From the NCBI GenBank assembly GCA_017893485.1, contig JACEHZ010000589.1, positions 124,001 to 188,000 of the forward strand: a stretch of 64,000 nt of DNA, written 5' to 3'. Shown in pieces: positions 48,830 to 60,646 of this stretch (position 1 is its first letter; the number at the start of each line of letters is the position of its first letter). The notes below the pieces were generated by a model. It was not told the origin of the DNA. It worked only from the letters and a program-made list of their open reading frames with translations, and did not search any database. Position numbers and translations under genes: made by a program. This DNA is from Hemerocallis citrina (taxonomy: Eukaryota > Streptophyta > Magnoliopsida > Asparagales > Asphodelaceae).

Positions 48830-51800
48830 TGCACAGTCACACACGACATCAATAAGATAGTCTCCCTATCAAACCCCGCTTTCGAAAAACACGGAATACG
48901 AGTGTGTGACGAAGCCCAGCGAATGATTTTAACATCATTCATAAGTTGTAGAATCGACTCAGCATCACAACAAGAATATAACAAGATATATATACCACCA
49001 AGCATGCATGAATAATTTATTAAGCAACATAAAACAATTGAAAACAAATAATAATATCCAAATAGTTTTCAAGTCTGGATCAATGTAAAACTCGGGAACA
49101 TAAGCCCGTTACAAATTTAAGTATTAAGAAAATAAATAACACAAGAATACAAATAATCTAACCATGTCTTTACTCCATTTGAAGTCTAAAATCTCTGTAC
49201 ACCAATCCGGGCAGGCAGCACGTCTCCAAAGTCTGTTTAACAATTATAAAAAGGGAAAAAAATAGAGAAAACAAGAGAAAATGCCCTTAGTGCAAGTTAG
49301 GGCCATAAATAGTAAAAACGAGTACAAGAAACATGGAACAAATTAAATTTGAAATCAAGAATATAATAGGGATGCAACAAGTAGCGGGAATTCAAGAACT
49401 AACTAGCAAGAAGGAAAACTCAAGAGATCAGGTTGGGTAACAAATACTAATAGTAGATCAAGTGACTAGTGACATATAAAAGTATCTAACATCAAGTTAC
49501 GGATATCAAGTAATAAGTCTTCAGTCTAGTGTCAAGTTGTCGAGTATCAAGTATCAAGTCCCAAGTGTCAAGTATTATATTCAAGTATTAAGTCTCATGT
49601 ATCATGTCATCAAGTATCAGGTAAGCATGTATCAAATTTAAGTTTCATGTATCAAGTCTTGTGGTTATTACTATCTAGGTAGAACTTCATGCATCCATCT
49701 TTTTACTACATGGTTGCTACATACAAATAAGTTACATTTAGGCCTAGTAATGGAGTCTATAGGGCGGTGTACTCAGGTATCAAGTATCAAGCAGGCGCGG
49801 TTCATGAATACAAAAATAAATAACAGGTTCACGAAGCAAGTCCGTGAATACTAACAGGTTCAAGAACCACACAGTGGGTTCATGAATACAACAGGTTCAT
49901 GAGCCAAGTAACTGGCTCCATGAATACATCAAGGTGCAACAGGTTCATGAACCGAGTACTGGGAAACCCGGGCCCCCTTCCGAGTACACTTACCTATGTT
50001 GTCCACTACTATGGTCTTTTTCTTAAACCTCGGCTTGTTATTTATTATTATTATTAACCTAGCATGCAAGTGTGTGAAACGAGTCAAGTAAACATAATCA
50101 TGGATATGGAACAAGTTTGAGATATTTATATAGCATATTCAATGGTCAACACGAATAAAAATATCACGAACAACAAAAATCTCAAATCTGGACAGTACGA
50201 CGTTGTTGTACCAAAACTGTGATTCCCGTTGCTACGAGATAGAAAATATGGATCCGTCAGGAGGTCTAAAAACTAGACTCCTGCCCGGTTCCAATGCATA
50301 TAATTAAGGTACATAAAAGTTGTGGTAACATGTGTCAAAACAGCAAACTATACTGCGTTTATGTTCAGCCATGATTTGTGAATCTAAGTTTATACATGTG
50401 AAACAGTGTTGAAACATTGTTAATTATTTCTGAGAAAATTTGGGAATGTTCCCTAGGGTGTCCAGCAACAGAATATAAAATTTCAAGTCCATTACTTACA
50501 GTTAATATAGTGAAAATAGTTTGCAAACTAAAGAGGTGTAGCAGTTTTGTGAATCTGCGACTACCGACACAGCAGTAGTAAAAATGCGATATCTCCTAGA
50601 CCGTAACTCGGAATTAAAAAAGTTATAGAAGCTATCGACATTTAGACATTTAGAGTTACATTTCATGTTCAGGGCTCAAGTTCAGATTTTGAATTTAAAG
50701 GGGTCTAAACAGCAAGTAAAGTCCAGGACAGCAACAAGTGTGAATGTCTTTCATATATAAGTTGCATGATAATTGGTTATTATGAGTCTAGATTAATGTG
50801 TGACACAAATACAGATATAGTGGTTATCAAATCAGCAAGCAACATCTATTTCTCAACTCAAAGAATGCAAGATCACTACATACGTGATACAACACACATC
50901 TACAAGTCTAGGGTTTCTTAGTTTCATGTGTTCAAGTGAATAGGAGATAAATGAGTCCAACTAGTTTGTAAATATAACAACAAAAGGGTTGTGACTCTTG
51001 AGATCATGGGATTGATGATGAATAATTCAAGATCAACAAATGATAAGACAAGAAGGAGTCACAACTACAACCTATTTGCGGTATTTTCAATTAAATACTT
51101 GTACTAGAACAATAAATTGTACAAGGAGAATACTTGCCTTTAGAATGACGAATAGATCTGATAATGTGGGAATAACGGGGTCGTAAAACCCGAGCAAAAT
51201 CTCCCAAAAGCACGTGCGAACCACGTGCAAAGAATCAACAGTAACCAAGAGCATCCCACACCAAATCCCGCCCAAAACAGTGGACAGCAACCGGATCCGC
51301 CGTGCACATAACGTAGGACAGCAAAAATGACCAATGGGGGATCTCCCTCACACCGGATCCGCCCCAAACACGGGACAGCGAATGAAGATCGAAGGTGCCC
51401 GAACACCGAACAGCGAGACTGACCACTCGCTGTCGTATTCTTCCTCATGACAGCGAGAGAGAGAGCGAACAGTGCGAAACTGGCACGACAACTACGATGC
51501 GACGTGGCGGGGTTCGTGACGCTGACGGCGACGACGTGAGGCGACGAATGGTCGGGAAGCAACGTAATGCCGGCAGCTCGTCAGCGGAGTGGGCTCTGCT
51601 TTGGGTTCGAAAACAAGGGAGGAGAGCGATGGGTGCTCTCGGGCTCGAACGACGACGAAGGGGGACGGAGGGGCTTCAGGACTACTAGGAGGGCACTGAG
51701 GGGTGAGGGCGATGCAGTGGCAGCGAGAAGTGGAGTTGGGTTAATGGGTTACGGCGGTTGGGTTCGGCGAGAAGACGATGGAGGCTAGCAATGGCGATGG

Positions 51801-52322
51801 TGGATGGGAGGCGATGGGGTTGTGACTGAGGTGGGGCGATGGTAAGAGGGTAATGGGGACGATCGGAGGTGGTGACTTGCGATGGGGATTGGGTTCGATC
51901 GAGGAGGGGAAGAAGACGGAAGGGAGAAGAGAGACGGCGGGTTTGTTAGGGGTTTGCACAGTAATAGGGGTTAGGGTTAGGGTTAGGGTTAAAGGTAGGT
52001 TTAGTGTTAAATAGGAGGGATTTAGGTTAATGGGTATTTGGGTAGCAGTTTTGAGTGGGATCCAACTAGAGATTTGGCCAAAATTCATTAAAAATGGGAA
52101 AAAGTGATAGATGGAATGAATAGACCATTTTTATATGAAGAACGACACGAAAGAGCAGAACGAACAATACAATTGAATTAGATATTGGCACCAAAATTGA
52201 GTTGAAACCAAAGAATGTTTTTATTCGAACTGGAACATAATATAGGATCTCAATTTGAATACAAAAATATCAGGAATGAAAATACAGTAGAAAAAATACA
52301 GATACGAAAAATAGGAGTTACA
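48830..52322 (-). repeat. 3' LTR of the chromovirus (about 3.5 kb)
   Basis: On the minus strand it starts TGTAACTCCTATTTTTCG at 52322, directly after a purine tract. The far end near 48830 (TGCACAG on the plus strand) is a best guess. It holds AAGTATCAAGT-type repeats (49490-49660) and GGTTCATGAACC-type palindromic repeats (49796-49960), a GC-rich block (51180-51960) and a short run of TTAGGG repeats (51965-51992). It has no genes; long frames in the GC-rich block are compositional. Confidence 0.7.
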
Positions 52323-52340
52323 AATCCTACCCACCTAACC
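52323..52340 (-). other. Polypurine tract of the chromovirus
   Basis: On the minus strand GGTTAGGTGGGTAGGATT lies directly before the LTR start. It follows the AATTTCGAGGACGAAATTC palindrome (about 52345-52364) that closes the pol region of many Del/Tekay elements. Confidence 0.75.
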
Positions 52341-52423
52341 AGCAGAATTTCGTCCTCGAAATTCAGACAAGTGGTACATAGGGTAACCCCCAAAGAAAAA
52401 GAAAGAACAACAACAACCAAAAA

Positions 52424-53632
52424 TTACTGAAATAGATGGGGAAACTTCTTCTGAATCTCCTCCTCCAACTCCCAAGTCGACTCACCCGGCAAGTGAGGAT
52501 TCCAAGCAACTCGAACTAGCTTGATGACCTTATTTTTCAACACCTTCTCACGCCTGTTCAAGATAGTAACTGGCGGAATCTCATAAGACAGATCCCGCTG
52601 CACTGACAACTCTGAGTAGTCGATCACATGACTCTCATTCCTGATGTATCTCCTGAGCTGGGAGACATGAAAGACATCATGTACTCCAGATAGAGCTGGC
52701 GGCAATGCGAGTCGATTAGCCACCTTGCCTACTCGCTCCACAATATCAAAAGGCCCGATGAACCTGGGGCTTAGCTTGCCTCCACCTCCAAATCAGATAA
52801 TGCCTCTCCACGGTGGTACCTTAAGTAACACATGGTCTCCCACCTCAAACTCCAAGAGTCTTCTGTGGACATCTGCCCATTTCCTCTGCCTGTCCTGCGC
52901 TGCTAGAAGGTGCTTCCTGATCTGAGCCACTGCATCGATTGTCTTGGTGATCAATTCCGGCCCCAACAATTTCCTCTCACCAATGTCGTCCCAGCACACT
53001 GGTGACCTACACTTCCGACCATATAATGCCTTGTATAGTGCAGCTTTAAGACTGGCTTGATAGCTGTTGTTGTACGAGAACTCAACCAAGTGCAGGTGAT
53101 CTTCCCAAGACCCTCCAAACTGAAGTACACAGGACCTCAACATGTCCTCTAATGTATGAATGGTCCTTTCTGACTACCCATCTGTCTGATGGAAGAAAGC
53201 TGTACTGTACTTCAACTTGCTCCCAAGATTGCTCTGAAGGCTCTCCCAGAACTGAGATCTGAACCTGGTATCCTTGTCGGATACAATGCTGACCGAAATC
53301 CCATGGAGCCTGACAATCTCCTACATGTATCTCTCTGCGAGACTCTCAGTAGAATGACTGACTCTGAAGGGGATGAAGTGAGAACTCTTCGTCAGTCTGT
53401 CAATAATCACCCAAATGACGTTGTGACCCCTAGGACTCCTTGGCAAGGTGGTCACAAAGTCCATGGTAATATACTCCCACTTCCATTCTGGAATGGGAAG
53501 AGGCTGGTGAAGTCCGGCGGTCCTCTGATGTTCTGCCTTCACCTGCTGGCAGATCAAGAACTGAGACACAAATCTGGCTACTGCCCTCTTCATGCCATGC
53601 CACCAGAAGTGGAGCTTCAAATCCCGATACAT
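52424..53632 (-). pseudogene. Chromovirus integrase and chromodomain, broken
   Basis: The part at 53321-53632 has ICQQVKAEHQRTAGL of the zinc-binding region and the first catalytic Asp in ITMDFVTTLPRS. The middle (53144-53320) has lost two glutamines to TAG: in the AERYM-stop-EIVRLHG text (53321) and in QTDG-stop-SERTI (near 53175). The C-terminal part (52793-53143) has SWEDHLHLVEFSYNN and YGRKCRSPVCW, the GPY/F-like region. The last part (52424-52741) has HDVFHVSQLRRY and a chromodomain-like end WELEEEIQKKFPHLF that may direct insertion to chromatin marks. Each break is a single stop or small indel. Confidence 0.82.
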
Positions 53633-55160
53633 CTTGGTACCATCGGGATGAAAAGAGTATGCCGATTAGTGGGCTTCCTCGAGCAATTTCTGCCTGACTT
53701 CTCCCTTTGGAAAACACAGCCTAGCCCAAAGCGAAGTGATCCATCTGAGTGAATGACCATATCAGTCCTTGAACCTGCCTCAACCTCTACCCTGAACTTC
53801 TGCAACTGCTCATCACCTGCCTGTGCTTCCTTAATCTGCTCTACCAAAGATGACTGCAATTGAAGCATCATACAACTCCGATCGGTGCCCGGAAAAATCA
53901 CATTCAAATCTAACCTTCTCATCTGCTCTATAAGATCCTTCTGTTGAGTCAAGAACATCATGACAAGCCTCCTACTCAACACATCTGGCACCAAGTTCAC
54001 TTTACCAGGGTGATACTGCAAACTGATGTCGTAGTCGACCATCAACTCTAACCAGTGCCTCTGTCTCATGTTCAGCTCTATCTGAGTAAAGACATACTTG
54101 AGACTTTTGTGGTCAGTAAAGATTTCCACTCGGTCTCCAAGTAAGTAGTGTCTCCACAACTTCAGAGCGAAGATCACCGCTGCCAATTCCAAGTCATGAG
54201 TAGGGTAATTCTTCTCGTGTGGCCTCAACTGCCTGGATGCATAAGCAACAACCCAACCCTTCTGCATCAACACTGCACCTAGACCTCTGCCTGAAGCAAC
54301 GCAGTGAATCACGAAACCACCCGAACCATCTGGTATAGTCAACACTGGCGCTGACGTCAACTTGCTCTTCAACTCTGCGAAAGCTTCACTGCAGGCCTCA
54401 TTCCAAACAAACTTATGATCCTTCCCTGTCAGTCCAGTAAATGGCCCAGCAATCTTCGAGAAGTCTTGGACAAACTTCCGATAATACCCTGCTAGCCCGA
54501 GGAAACTCCTCACCTCTGAAACTGACTTTGGCACTGGCCAATCCTTCGCTACAGCAATCTTGGACGGATCAATAGGGATTCCCTCGCCCGAGATAATATT
54601 TCCCAAGAATGTGACTCGGTCAAGCCAGAACTCGCACTTGCTGAGTTTTCCAGAGAGCTTATTCTCCCTCAAAGTCTGCAAGACTAATCTCAGATGTTCA
54701 GCATGCTCTTCCGGGTTCCGCGAATACACCAAGATGTCATCTATAAAGACCACTATAAATCTGTCTAGAAACTGGGAGAAAACTCTGTTCATCAGGCTCA
54801 TAAACACTGCTGGGGCATTCGTGACACCAAAGGGCATCACCAAGAACTTGTAATGCCCGTACCTGGTTCTGAACGCAGTCTTCGGCACATCTGCTGCCTT
54901 CACCTTCACCCGATGGTACCCCGAGCGAAGGTCTAACTTCGAAAAGACTGCAGCACTGCCCAACTGATCAAACAGGTCATCGATCCTGGGTAATGGATAC
55001 CTATTCTTCACAGTGACACTGTTCAGCTTTCGATAATCCATGCGTAACCTGCGGCTTCCATCCTTCTTATTGACGAACAGAATAGGAGCTCCCTACGGTG
55101 ATACACTGGGCCTGATGAAACCCAAATCCAACAAACCCTGAATCTGCACCTTCAGCTCTG
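53617..55160 (-). pseudogene. Chromovirus reverse transcriptase and RNase H
   Basis: The frame at 53617-55041 starts within RT ([20 protein letters not shown]) and has the active-site FIDDILVYS and the [11 protein letters not shown] connection region. RNase H follows with [20 protein letters not shown] and [11 protein letters not shown]. The normal RNase H Asp in the first strand is replaced in [10 protein letters not shown] by Val. Upstream the preceding RT text continues to 55160 but has a TAG where Trp is expected (near 55095). After the RNase H the frame slips near 53680 before the zinc-binding region. Confidence 0.85.
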
Positions 55161-55597
55161 CTAGCTCAATCGGTGCCATCCTGTACGGGCTTTTCGATAT
55201 TGGCACTGTACCCGGCTGAACCTCCATGCCGAACTCACCTCTCGATCTGGAGGTAACCCGGGCAATTCTTCTGGGAACACATCCAGGAATTCCCGCACTA
55301 CAAGAGGTACAACCTTACAACCTGTGTGCAACTCCATTGCACAACCTTCCTCATCTACCACCTTCTTACCACACCCAAAAGGTGTTTCCCCAGCATGGAA
55401 TTCAAACTCTGCATGCTCCGGAATCCTGAACACAACATTCTTCTCTCGGCCATCAATAACCGCATGAGACTCCCCCAACCAATCCATACCAAGAATCACA
55501 TCAAACCCTGAATTCCCGATCACTATCAGATCTGCCTTGAAGTCTCTGCCCCCAATAACCATAGGGCTCTGCTTGCACTCTGTTGCGCTAAATTTGG
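55161..55597 (-). pseudogene. Chromovirus aspartic protease, truncated
   Basis: The C-terminal half of the protease (DLIVIGNSGFDVILGMDWL) and the linker to RT ([18 protein letters not shown]) are readable; a frameshift follows near 55200. The active-site half is missing because the Tat LTR edge (55598) interrupts the gene. Codons right of that point in the same frame belong to the Tat LTR. Confidence 0.8.
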
Positions 55598-56240
55598 TGT
55601 GGGGGCAAACAGATAGAACTTGTGGATTCTTAGGGGAAACTGAATAGGACAACCTGCGTACCTGTTCCGTCGGGCCCCGTTCGTCGTTCCCGCCGTGCAC
55701 CTGCAAAAAGTGCGAGACACCGGGGTTGTTCCCGGCGACGCACCCTCCGACGCTCAAGTCAGTAATCTAAGAAGACTATGAATGAGCACAAAAACTGGTG
55801 AAGAGTTGATTACCTCTTAATGGAGATGGATGGGGGGTATTTATAGGCGTCTTAGGGAACGGATTAGGAATGTAATCCCCGTGATTTGATAAGGAATGTC
55901 CTCCATAATCAGATGAGGAAGGTAATCTGATAATATATATTCCCTGTAATCAGATAAGGAATTTAATCCCTAATCCCCTGTGAAAAGGTAGATGTCCATC
56001 AGGGCCGTTGATCGTATTTAATCAGGGACCCTGACTCTATCTTGATGGATTGGGTGCGCAGCGGGTTGAGACCCGCACCCTCTTGGTGGTGGATCCATTC
56101 GCGGATTATTGGGCCCTAGGAGGGCAGATCCAATATCCGTTATGGTCCTTTTGTGGGTGAAATTACTGTTTTACCCTCAGGTCTCAAGATTCGCGCCCGA
56201 TTTGGACGGTTCCGATTAAACCCCATTTTTAGCCATATCA
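55598..56240 (-). repeat. 3' LTR of the Tat element, 643 bp
   Basis: On the minus strand it starts TGATATGGCTAAAAATGGGG and ends TTTGCCCCCACA. A TATA box TATAAATA lies at 55838-55845 (minus). The left neighbour TTTGG is the candidate 5-bp target duplication; its partner would be outside the window. Confidence 0.82.
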
Positions 56241-56258
56241 CGAGCCCCCCACTCCTAA
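56241..56258 (-). other. Polypurine tract of the Tat element
   Basis: On the minus strand AGGAGTGGGGGGCTCG lies immediately before the LTR start, as required for second-strand priming. Confidence 0.8.
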
Positions 56259-56624
56259 AGGCTGAGCTTGATCGGCCTTTGAGGAGTAGTTTAGCTGTTT
56301 TTAATGGCTGGTAGAGTTGTATCGGGGCCCAAACGGAAGGTTTTGAATTTTGAAGGAGGTAGTTTGGTGATTTTTCAAGCGGATTGAACTCTGAGTCGCT
56401 CCTGAACTCTGATGGTCATGTGGCGTTATTGCGGGGACGTCTTTTTTACTTTCGCGGAGTACCAATTCGTTGTTCGGGGGTCTTGTATACTTGGATCACG
56501 CTTTAGACCTCCCTAGAGTTCGCTGGCGAAGGGGCCGAGGTCCGTAGGCGGTTCGGCGAGCTTTTTCAAAGAGGGAAGCGAGTTCGGCAGGGCTGCGAGC
56601 GTCAGGAGCGAGTTCGGCGATCCC
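56259..56624. other. Spacer between LTR and hairpin array
   Basis: Non-coding. The last 60 bases (GAGTTCGGC, GAGCGTC phrases) grade into degenerate array units. Confidence 0.5.
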
Positions 56625-57845
56625 CCGAGCCTGTTTTTTCCCTATAAGAGGGTCGGTGTCACGAACGCTCGGCAGCGGTGCCGAACCTGTTTTTTCCCTA
56701 TAAGAGGGTCGGTGCCACGAACGCTCGGCAGCGGTGCCGAACCTGTTTTTTCCCTATAAGAGGGTCGGTGTCACGAATGCTCGGCAGCGGTGCCGAACCT
56801 GTTTTTTCCCTATAACAGGGTCGGTGTCACGAATGCTCGGCAGTGGGTGCCGAGCGTGACTTTTTCCCTATAATAGGGTCGGTGTCACGAATGCTCGGCA
56901 GTGGGTGCCGAGCGTGACTTTTTTCCCTATAACAGGGTCGGTGTAACGAATGCTCGGCAGTGGGTACCGAGCGTGACTTTTTCCCTATAACAGGGTCGGT
57001 ATCACGAATGCTCGGCAGTGGGTGCCGAGCGTGACTTTTTTCCCTATAACAGGGTCGGTGCCACGAACGCTCGGCAGCGGTGCCGAACCTGTTTTTTCCC
57101 TATAAGAGGGTCGGTGTCACGAATGCTCGGCAGTGGGTGCCGAGCGTGACTTTTTCCCTATAACAGGGTCGGTGTCACGAATGCTCGGCAGCGGTGCCGA
57201 ACCTGTTTTTTCCCTATAAGAGGGTCGGTGTCACGAATGCTCGGCAGTGGGTGCCGAGCGTGACTTTTTCCCTATAACAGGGTCGGTGTCACGAATGCTC
57301 GGCAGTGGGTGCCGAGCGTGACTTTTTCCTTATAACAGGGTCGATGTCACGAATGCTCGGCAGTGGGTGCCGAGCGTGACTTTTTCCCTATAACAGGGTC
57401 GGTGTCACGAATGCTCGGCAGTGGGTGCCGAGCGTGACTTTTTCCCTATAACAGGGTCGGTGTCACGAATGCTCGGCAGCGGTGCCGAACCTGTTTTTTC
57501 CCTATAAGAGGGTCGGTGTCACGAATGCTCGGCAGTGGGTGCCGAGCGTGACTTTTTCCCTATAACAGGGTCGGTGTCACGAATGCTCGGCAGTGGGTGC
57601 CGAGCGTGACTTTTTCCCTATAACAGGGTCGGTGTCACGAATGCTCGGCAGTAGGTACCGAGCGTGACTTTTTTCCCTATAACAGGGTCGGTGTCACGAA
57701 TGCTCGGCAGTGGGTGCCGAGCGTGACTTTTTTCCCTATAACAGGGTCGGTGTCACGAATGCTCGGCAGTGGGTACCGAGCGTGACTTTTTCCCTATAAA
57801 AGGGTCGGTGTCACGAATGCTCGGCAGTGGGTGCCGAGCGCCCAG
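56625..57845 (+). repeat. Array of about 21 units of 56-59 bp, two hairpins each
   Basis: CTCGGCAG recurs at about 56668, 56725, 56780, 56836, 56894, 56953, 57010, 57069 and then every 56-60 bases to 57820. Two unit types alternate irregularly. Type 1 has CTCGGCA-gtggg-TGCCGAG and CCCTATAACAGGG. Type 2 has TCGGCA-gcgg-TGCCGA and CCCTATAAGAGGG. Both keep the linker TCGGTGTCACGAATGC. It lies between the LTR and the promoter of the antisense gene. Confidence 0.9.
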
Positions 57846-58098
57846 ACTTGTCGTTTATGTGAGTTTGTCTTTTCTGTGCGCCATTTGAACGTCTGACAAT
57901 TCTGACAATTCTGACAACCCTGACAGATGGGACGCCCATTAAATGCTGTGACCTCTGGGGTTCCATCAGATGGGATAGCATTAAATGCATCTCATGATTC
58001 GCTGCGGTTAACGAGGTGACGATTGGGATCGCTCCGCCGCTTGGTTTAGATGGGCCGGTCGTACAAGCCCATTAGCCTCGTGGGGCGTGCCCCCCTTC

Positions 58099-58105
58099 TA
58101 TAAAT
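58099..58105 (+). promoter_or_regulatory. TATA box of the antisense gene
   Basis: TATAAAT stands 147 bases before the ATG at 58246. The segment between is CT-rich (58111-58150), like a plant 5' untranslated region. It faces away from the LTR and is independent of the LTR promoter. Confidence 0.6.
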
Positions 58106-58245
58106 CCTCACCCCCCCTCTCATTTCTCACTTCTCCTCTCATTTGTTCAGGCGTTCTCTAGTGTTTCAGGCGAGTTTTTCCGGCACCGGTGTTAGCTCAG
58201 GCGAAGTTTTTCGGCAGCTCTTTCTCTCGAGGTAATTTATAAACT

Positions 58246-60369
58246 ATGTCTGTAGCTTCTGTCTCAGATGAAGTCTCTGGGTCCGAGTCCTCCCCTATAG
58301 GCGCCGAAGCCTCGACTCCGACTCCAACCAAGGGCAAGGTGTTCGGCAAGGATTCGATTGTCGAGGATCCGAAGAGGATGGGAGAGTTCGGACAGCTGCC
58401 GGGTCCGCTGACAGGACTACACAGGGTCCGGGAGCTCCCGAAGGACCAGGCCGAACGAATCATCCATGGGAGGGAGAGGACCTTCGAGGAGAATGAAGCG
58501 AGGGAGACGACGGAGGCGGACGATGCGGCGTCGATCCTGCGCGAGGAGGAGTTGGTGGCGATCCGGGATGCTTTTTTCATCCCGGAGGAGTACGAAATCA
58601 TGCTGCCGGGCCCCGGGGTTAGGGCCAATTCGCCGCTGCCAGTGACCATGTGTTGCTGGCCGGTTGATGCCTTTATCGCCGGTGCCCGACTACCTCTCCA
58701 CGCGTTCGCAATTACCGTGGTGAGCTGGTACGGGGTCTGCCCTATTCAGCTCATGCCGAACGCGTGGCGAGTGATTAATGGCTTCGTTCTCCATTGCCAG
58801 GCCGCGGGGATCGAACCGCAGCTGAACGTGCTTCGGACGATATACCGGCTCCACCAAGGGAACAAGTCGGAGTATCGGTATTATCTGACTCCGAGGCACG
58901 GCGGCAGGCTCGTCGTTTGCCCAGACTCTATCAAGCACTGGCGAGAGAAGTGGGTCGTCGTGCGGAGTCGAGAGGCTTGGCCGATCCCCACCAATTGGGC
59001 AGAGGGGGTGACCAAGAGGGCGACGGCGCTGCCGAGGCTCTCAGTAGAAGAAGAAGAGGCGGTCCGGATCCTTCTCGACCGGCCGAAGTACGACTGGAAG
59101 GATTTGACGGAAGACGTTCTTTACAGGGGAGGGCTCGGCCGCGTAGATCCTAGTACGCGGCTTTTCGCCAAGTTCTTTTTTCCGTACTTGCTGCCTTGTT
59201 CTTCTTTTGTGCTAATCATTTTTTGTTTTTTGATGCAGAATCTATGGACTACGAGGCGGTGTTGGCGCTCAGGGCAGGACTCGCCAGTAAGGCGCCGAGG
59301 AAGCGCAAGAGGGTAGCGTCGAAGGTGCCCTCATCCTCAAAGGCGCCGAGGATCGAGGGCCCCGTCCAGGCGGTGGAGATTGCCGACGACCCGGTCGTCG
59401 CCGTGGTGTCGACCTCGGCTCCAGCATCTGCGGGCGAGTTCCCCATCGTCGCCGCCCTCGCCATGCCGACCCCGCCGTTGACCGTGGCAGGCGAGGAGCT
59501 CCTGACGGAGGAGCACAAGCGGATCCACATCCCGGACTGGCAGGTCCGGAAGCACGACGGGTTCCTCGGGAACTCGTTGGCGAGTATGCAGGCCGTGAAG
59601 CATCTCGCCACCCCGAAGGACCGCGCCGCCATGGACGCGGGGAGGCAGGGCGACGACGTGATCGAGATCGCTCGTTCGGCGGTATCGGTAAGTTTCGAGT
59701 TCGCTTCGTTCGTTTCGTCCCTTTGGATCCCAAAAAATTTTTTTCTAACTCTAGGAGTTCTTCTTCTTTCCTTTGTAGATCGTCGTCCACTTCGGTCACC
59801 TCACCGAGAGGCTGACCGCCCTCGAGAAGGAGCTGAAGCAGGAGTCCGACCAGGCTCGGAACGAGAAGGCTCGGATGTCGAACCAGCTCGACAAACTCCG
59901 GGTCGAGCATGAAGGTCGGTTCGCGAGGATCCAGCACCTCGAGGCCGAAGTGAAGAGGCTGGAGGACGAGCTGCGTCGGGAGAAGGAGGGGTCGGCCAAC
60001 CAGTTGGTCGAGGCCGAGGCGAAGCGAGCGGCGGCCGTGAAGGAGGTGGAGGACGCCACCTTGAAGAAGGCCCAGGGGTACCTCGCGCAGAACATGGCGA
60101 AGGCCTTCGCCACTGCCCTCGACCGGGTGCGAGAGGCGTACCCCGGGGTGGACGTCTCGGGATGGCGACTCTTCCCCGGACACGTCGAGGGCTTCGACCC
60201 CGAGTCCGAAGGGGAAGAGGAGGAGGAGGAGGAGGACGGCGCTGATGCCGATGCCGGGATTACTGGCGAGGTCCCGAGCGCCACGGCCACTCCGCTGGCA
60301 GCGGCGTCTCCTTCGGCGAAGTCGACCCCTACTCCGCCTCGTCGCCCGGGGAAAGAGGTCGAGCACTGA
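58246..60369 (+). CDS. Tat antisense gene 1: Transposase_28-type protein, three exons
   Basis: Proposed exons are 58246-59152, 59239-59687 and 59779-60369, with GT/AG introns of 86 and 91 bp that keep the frame, giving about 648 residues. Residues 105-210 (FIPEEYEIMLPGPGVRANS, LMPNAWRVINGFVLHC) match the putative gypsy-type transposon domain (Pfam Transposase_28). Exon 2 carries a basic, nuclear-signal-like KAPRKRKRVASK. Exon 3 starts with a long coiled coil (HLTERLTALEKELKQE, LEAEVKRLEDELRREK), followed by an acidic EEEEEEED stretch and a Pro/Ser/Thr tail ending GKEVEH. The unspliced frame continues only 56 codons past the first donor. It is antisense to pol. Function is unknown; nuclear action and oligomerisation are inferences. 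Confidence 0.78.
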
Positions 60370-60646
60370 ATCCGCCTCTCGTTTTATTGTTTTTGGCTGT
60401 TTCTGCTCTTTTTCTCTTTTTTTTTTCTTTCGAACTTTGTAATGCCTAATAGCGGACTGGCCACCGCTTCTTTTGACGTAAATGAAATCAAAATTTTTGC
60501 AAGTGTTGGTGCTCGGAAATTTCTGTTTTATGCCCCCTCTTTTGCCGAACCGTCAAACTTTGTTTTTAGAGATGAAATTTTTTCCAAGTGCGGTGCTTCG
60601 GCCACGCTCAACGTTTTTGCTAATTGCTCCGATTTCTTTGCAGCTT
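60370..60646. other. Spacer between the two antisense genes
   Basis: T-rich 3'-UTR-like sequence (60380-60440), then sequence ending with a pyrimidine tract and TTTGCAG (60637-60643), so an upstream 5' exon or intron of the second gene is possible. Confidence 0.4.

Larger units (their letters stand above)
48830..55597 (-). mobile_element. Chromovirus-type Ty3/Gypsy element, minus, truncated
   Basis: On the minus strand the order is protease, RT, RNase H, integrase, chromodomain, purine tract and 3' LTR. The gag, the N-terminal protease part and the 5' LTR are cut off by the Tat element inserted at 55598. Long LTR (about 3.5 kb) and a C-terminal chromodomain-like tail fit the Tekay/Del group. 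Stops and frameshifts show that it is inactive. Confidence 0.85.

Noticed and set aside
51087..51790. Several frames in the GC-rich part of the chromovirus LTR
   Set aside because: Open on both strands with no domains; explained by base composition of the LTR.
51965..51992. Telomere-like TTAGGG repeats
   Set aside because: Only about four units, of the TTAGGG and not the usual plant TTTAGGG type, inside an LTR.
56625..57845. CRISPR-like look of the regular repeat array
   Set aside because: Units are contiguous direct repeats without unique spacers, in a plant retroelement.
59269..60366. Long minus-strand frame opposite the Tat antisense gene
   Set aside because: GC-rich shadow of the plus-strand exons; its text is Arg/Ser/Pro-rich without motifs, and it crosses both introns.
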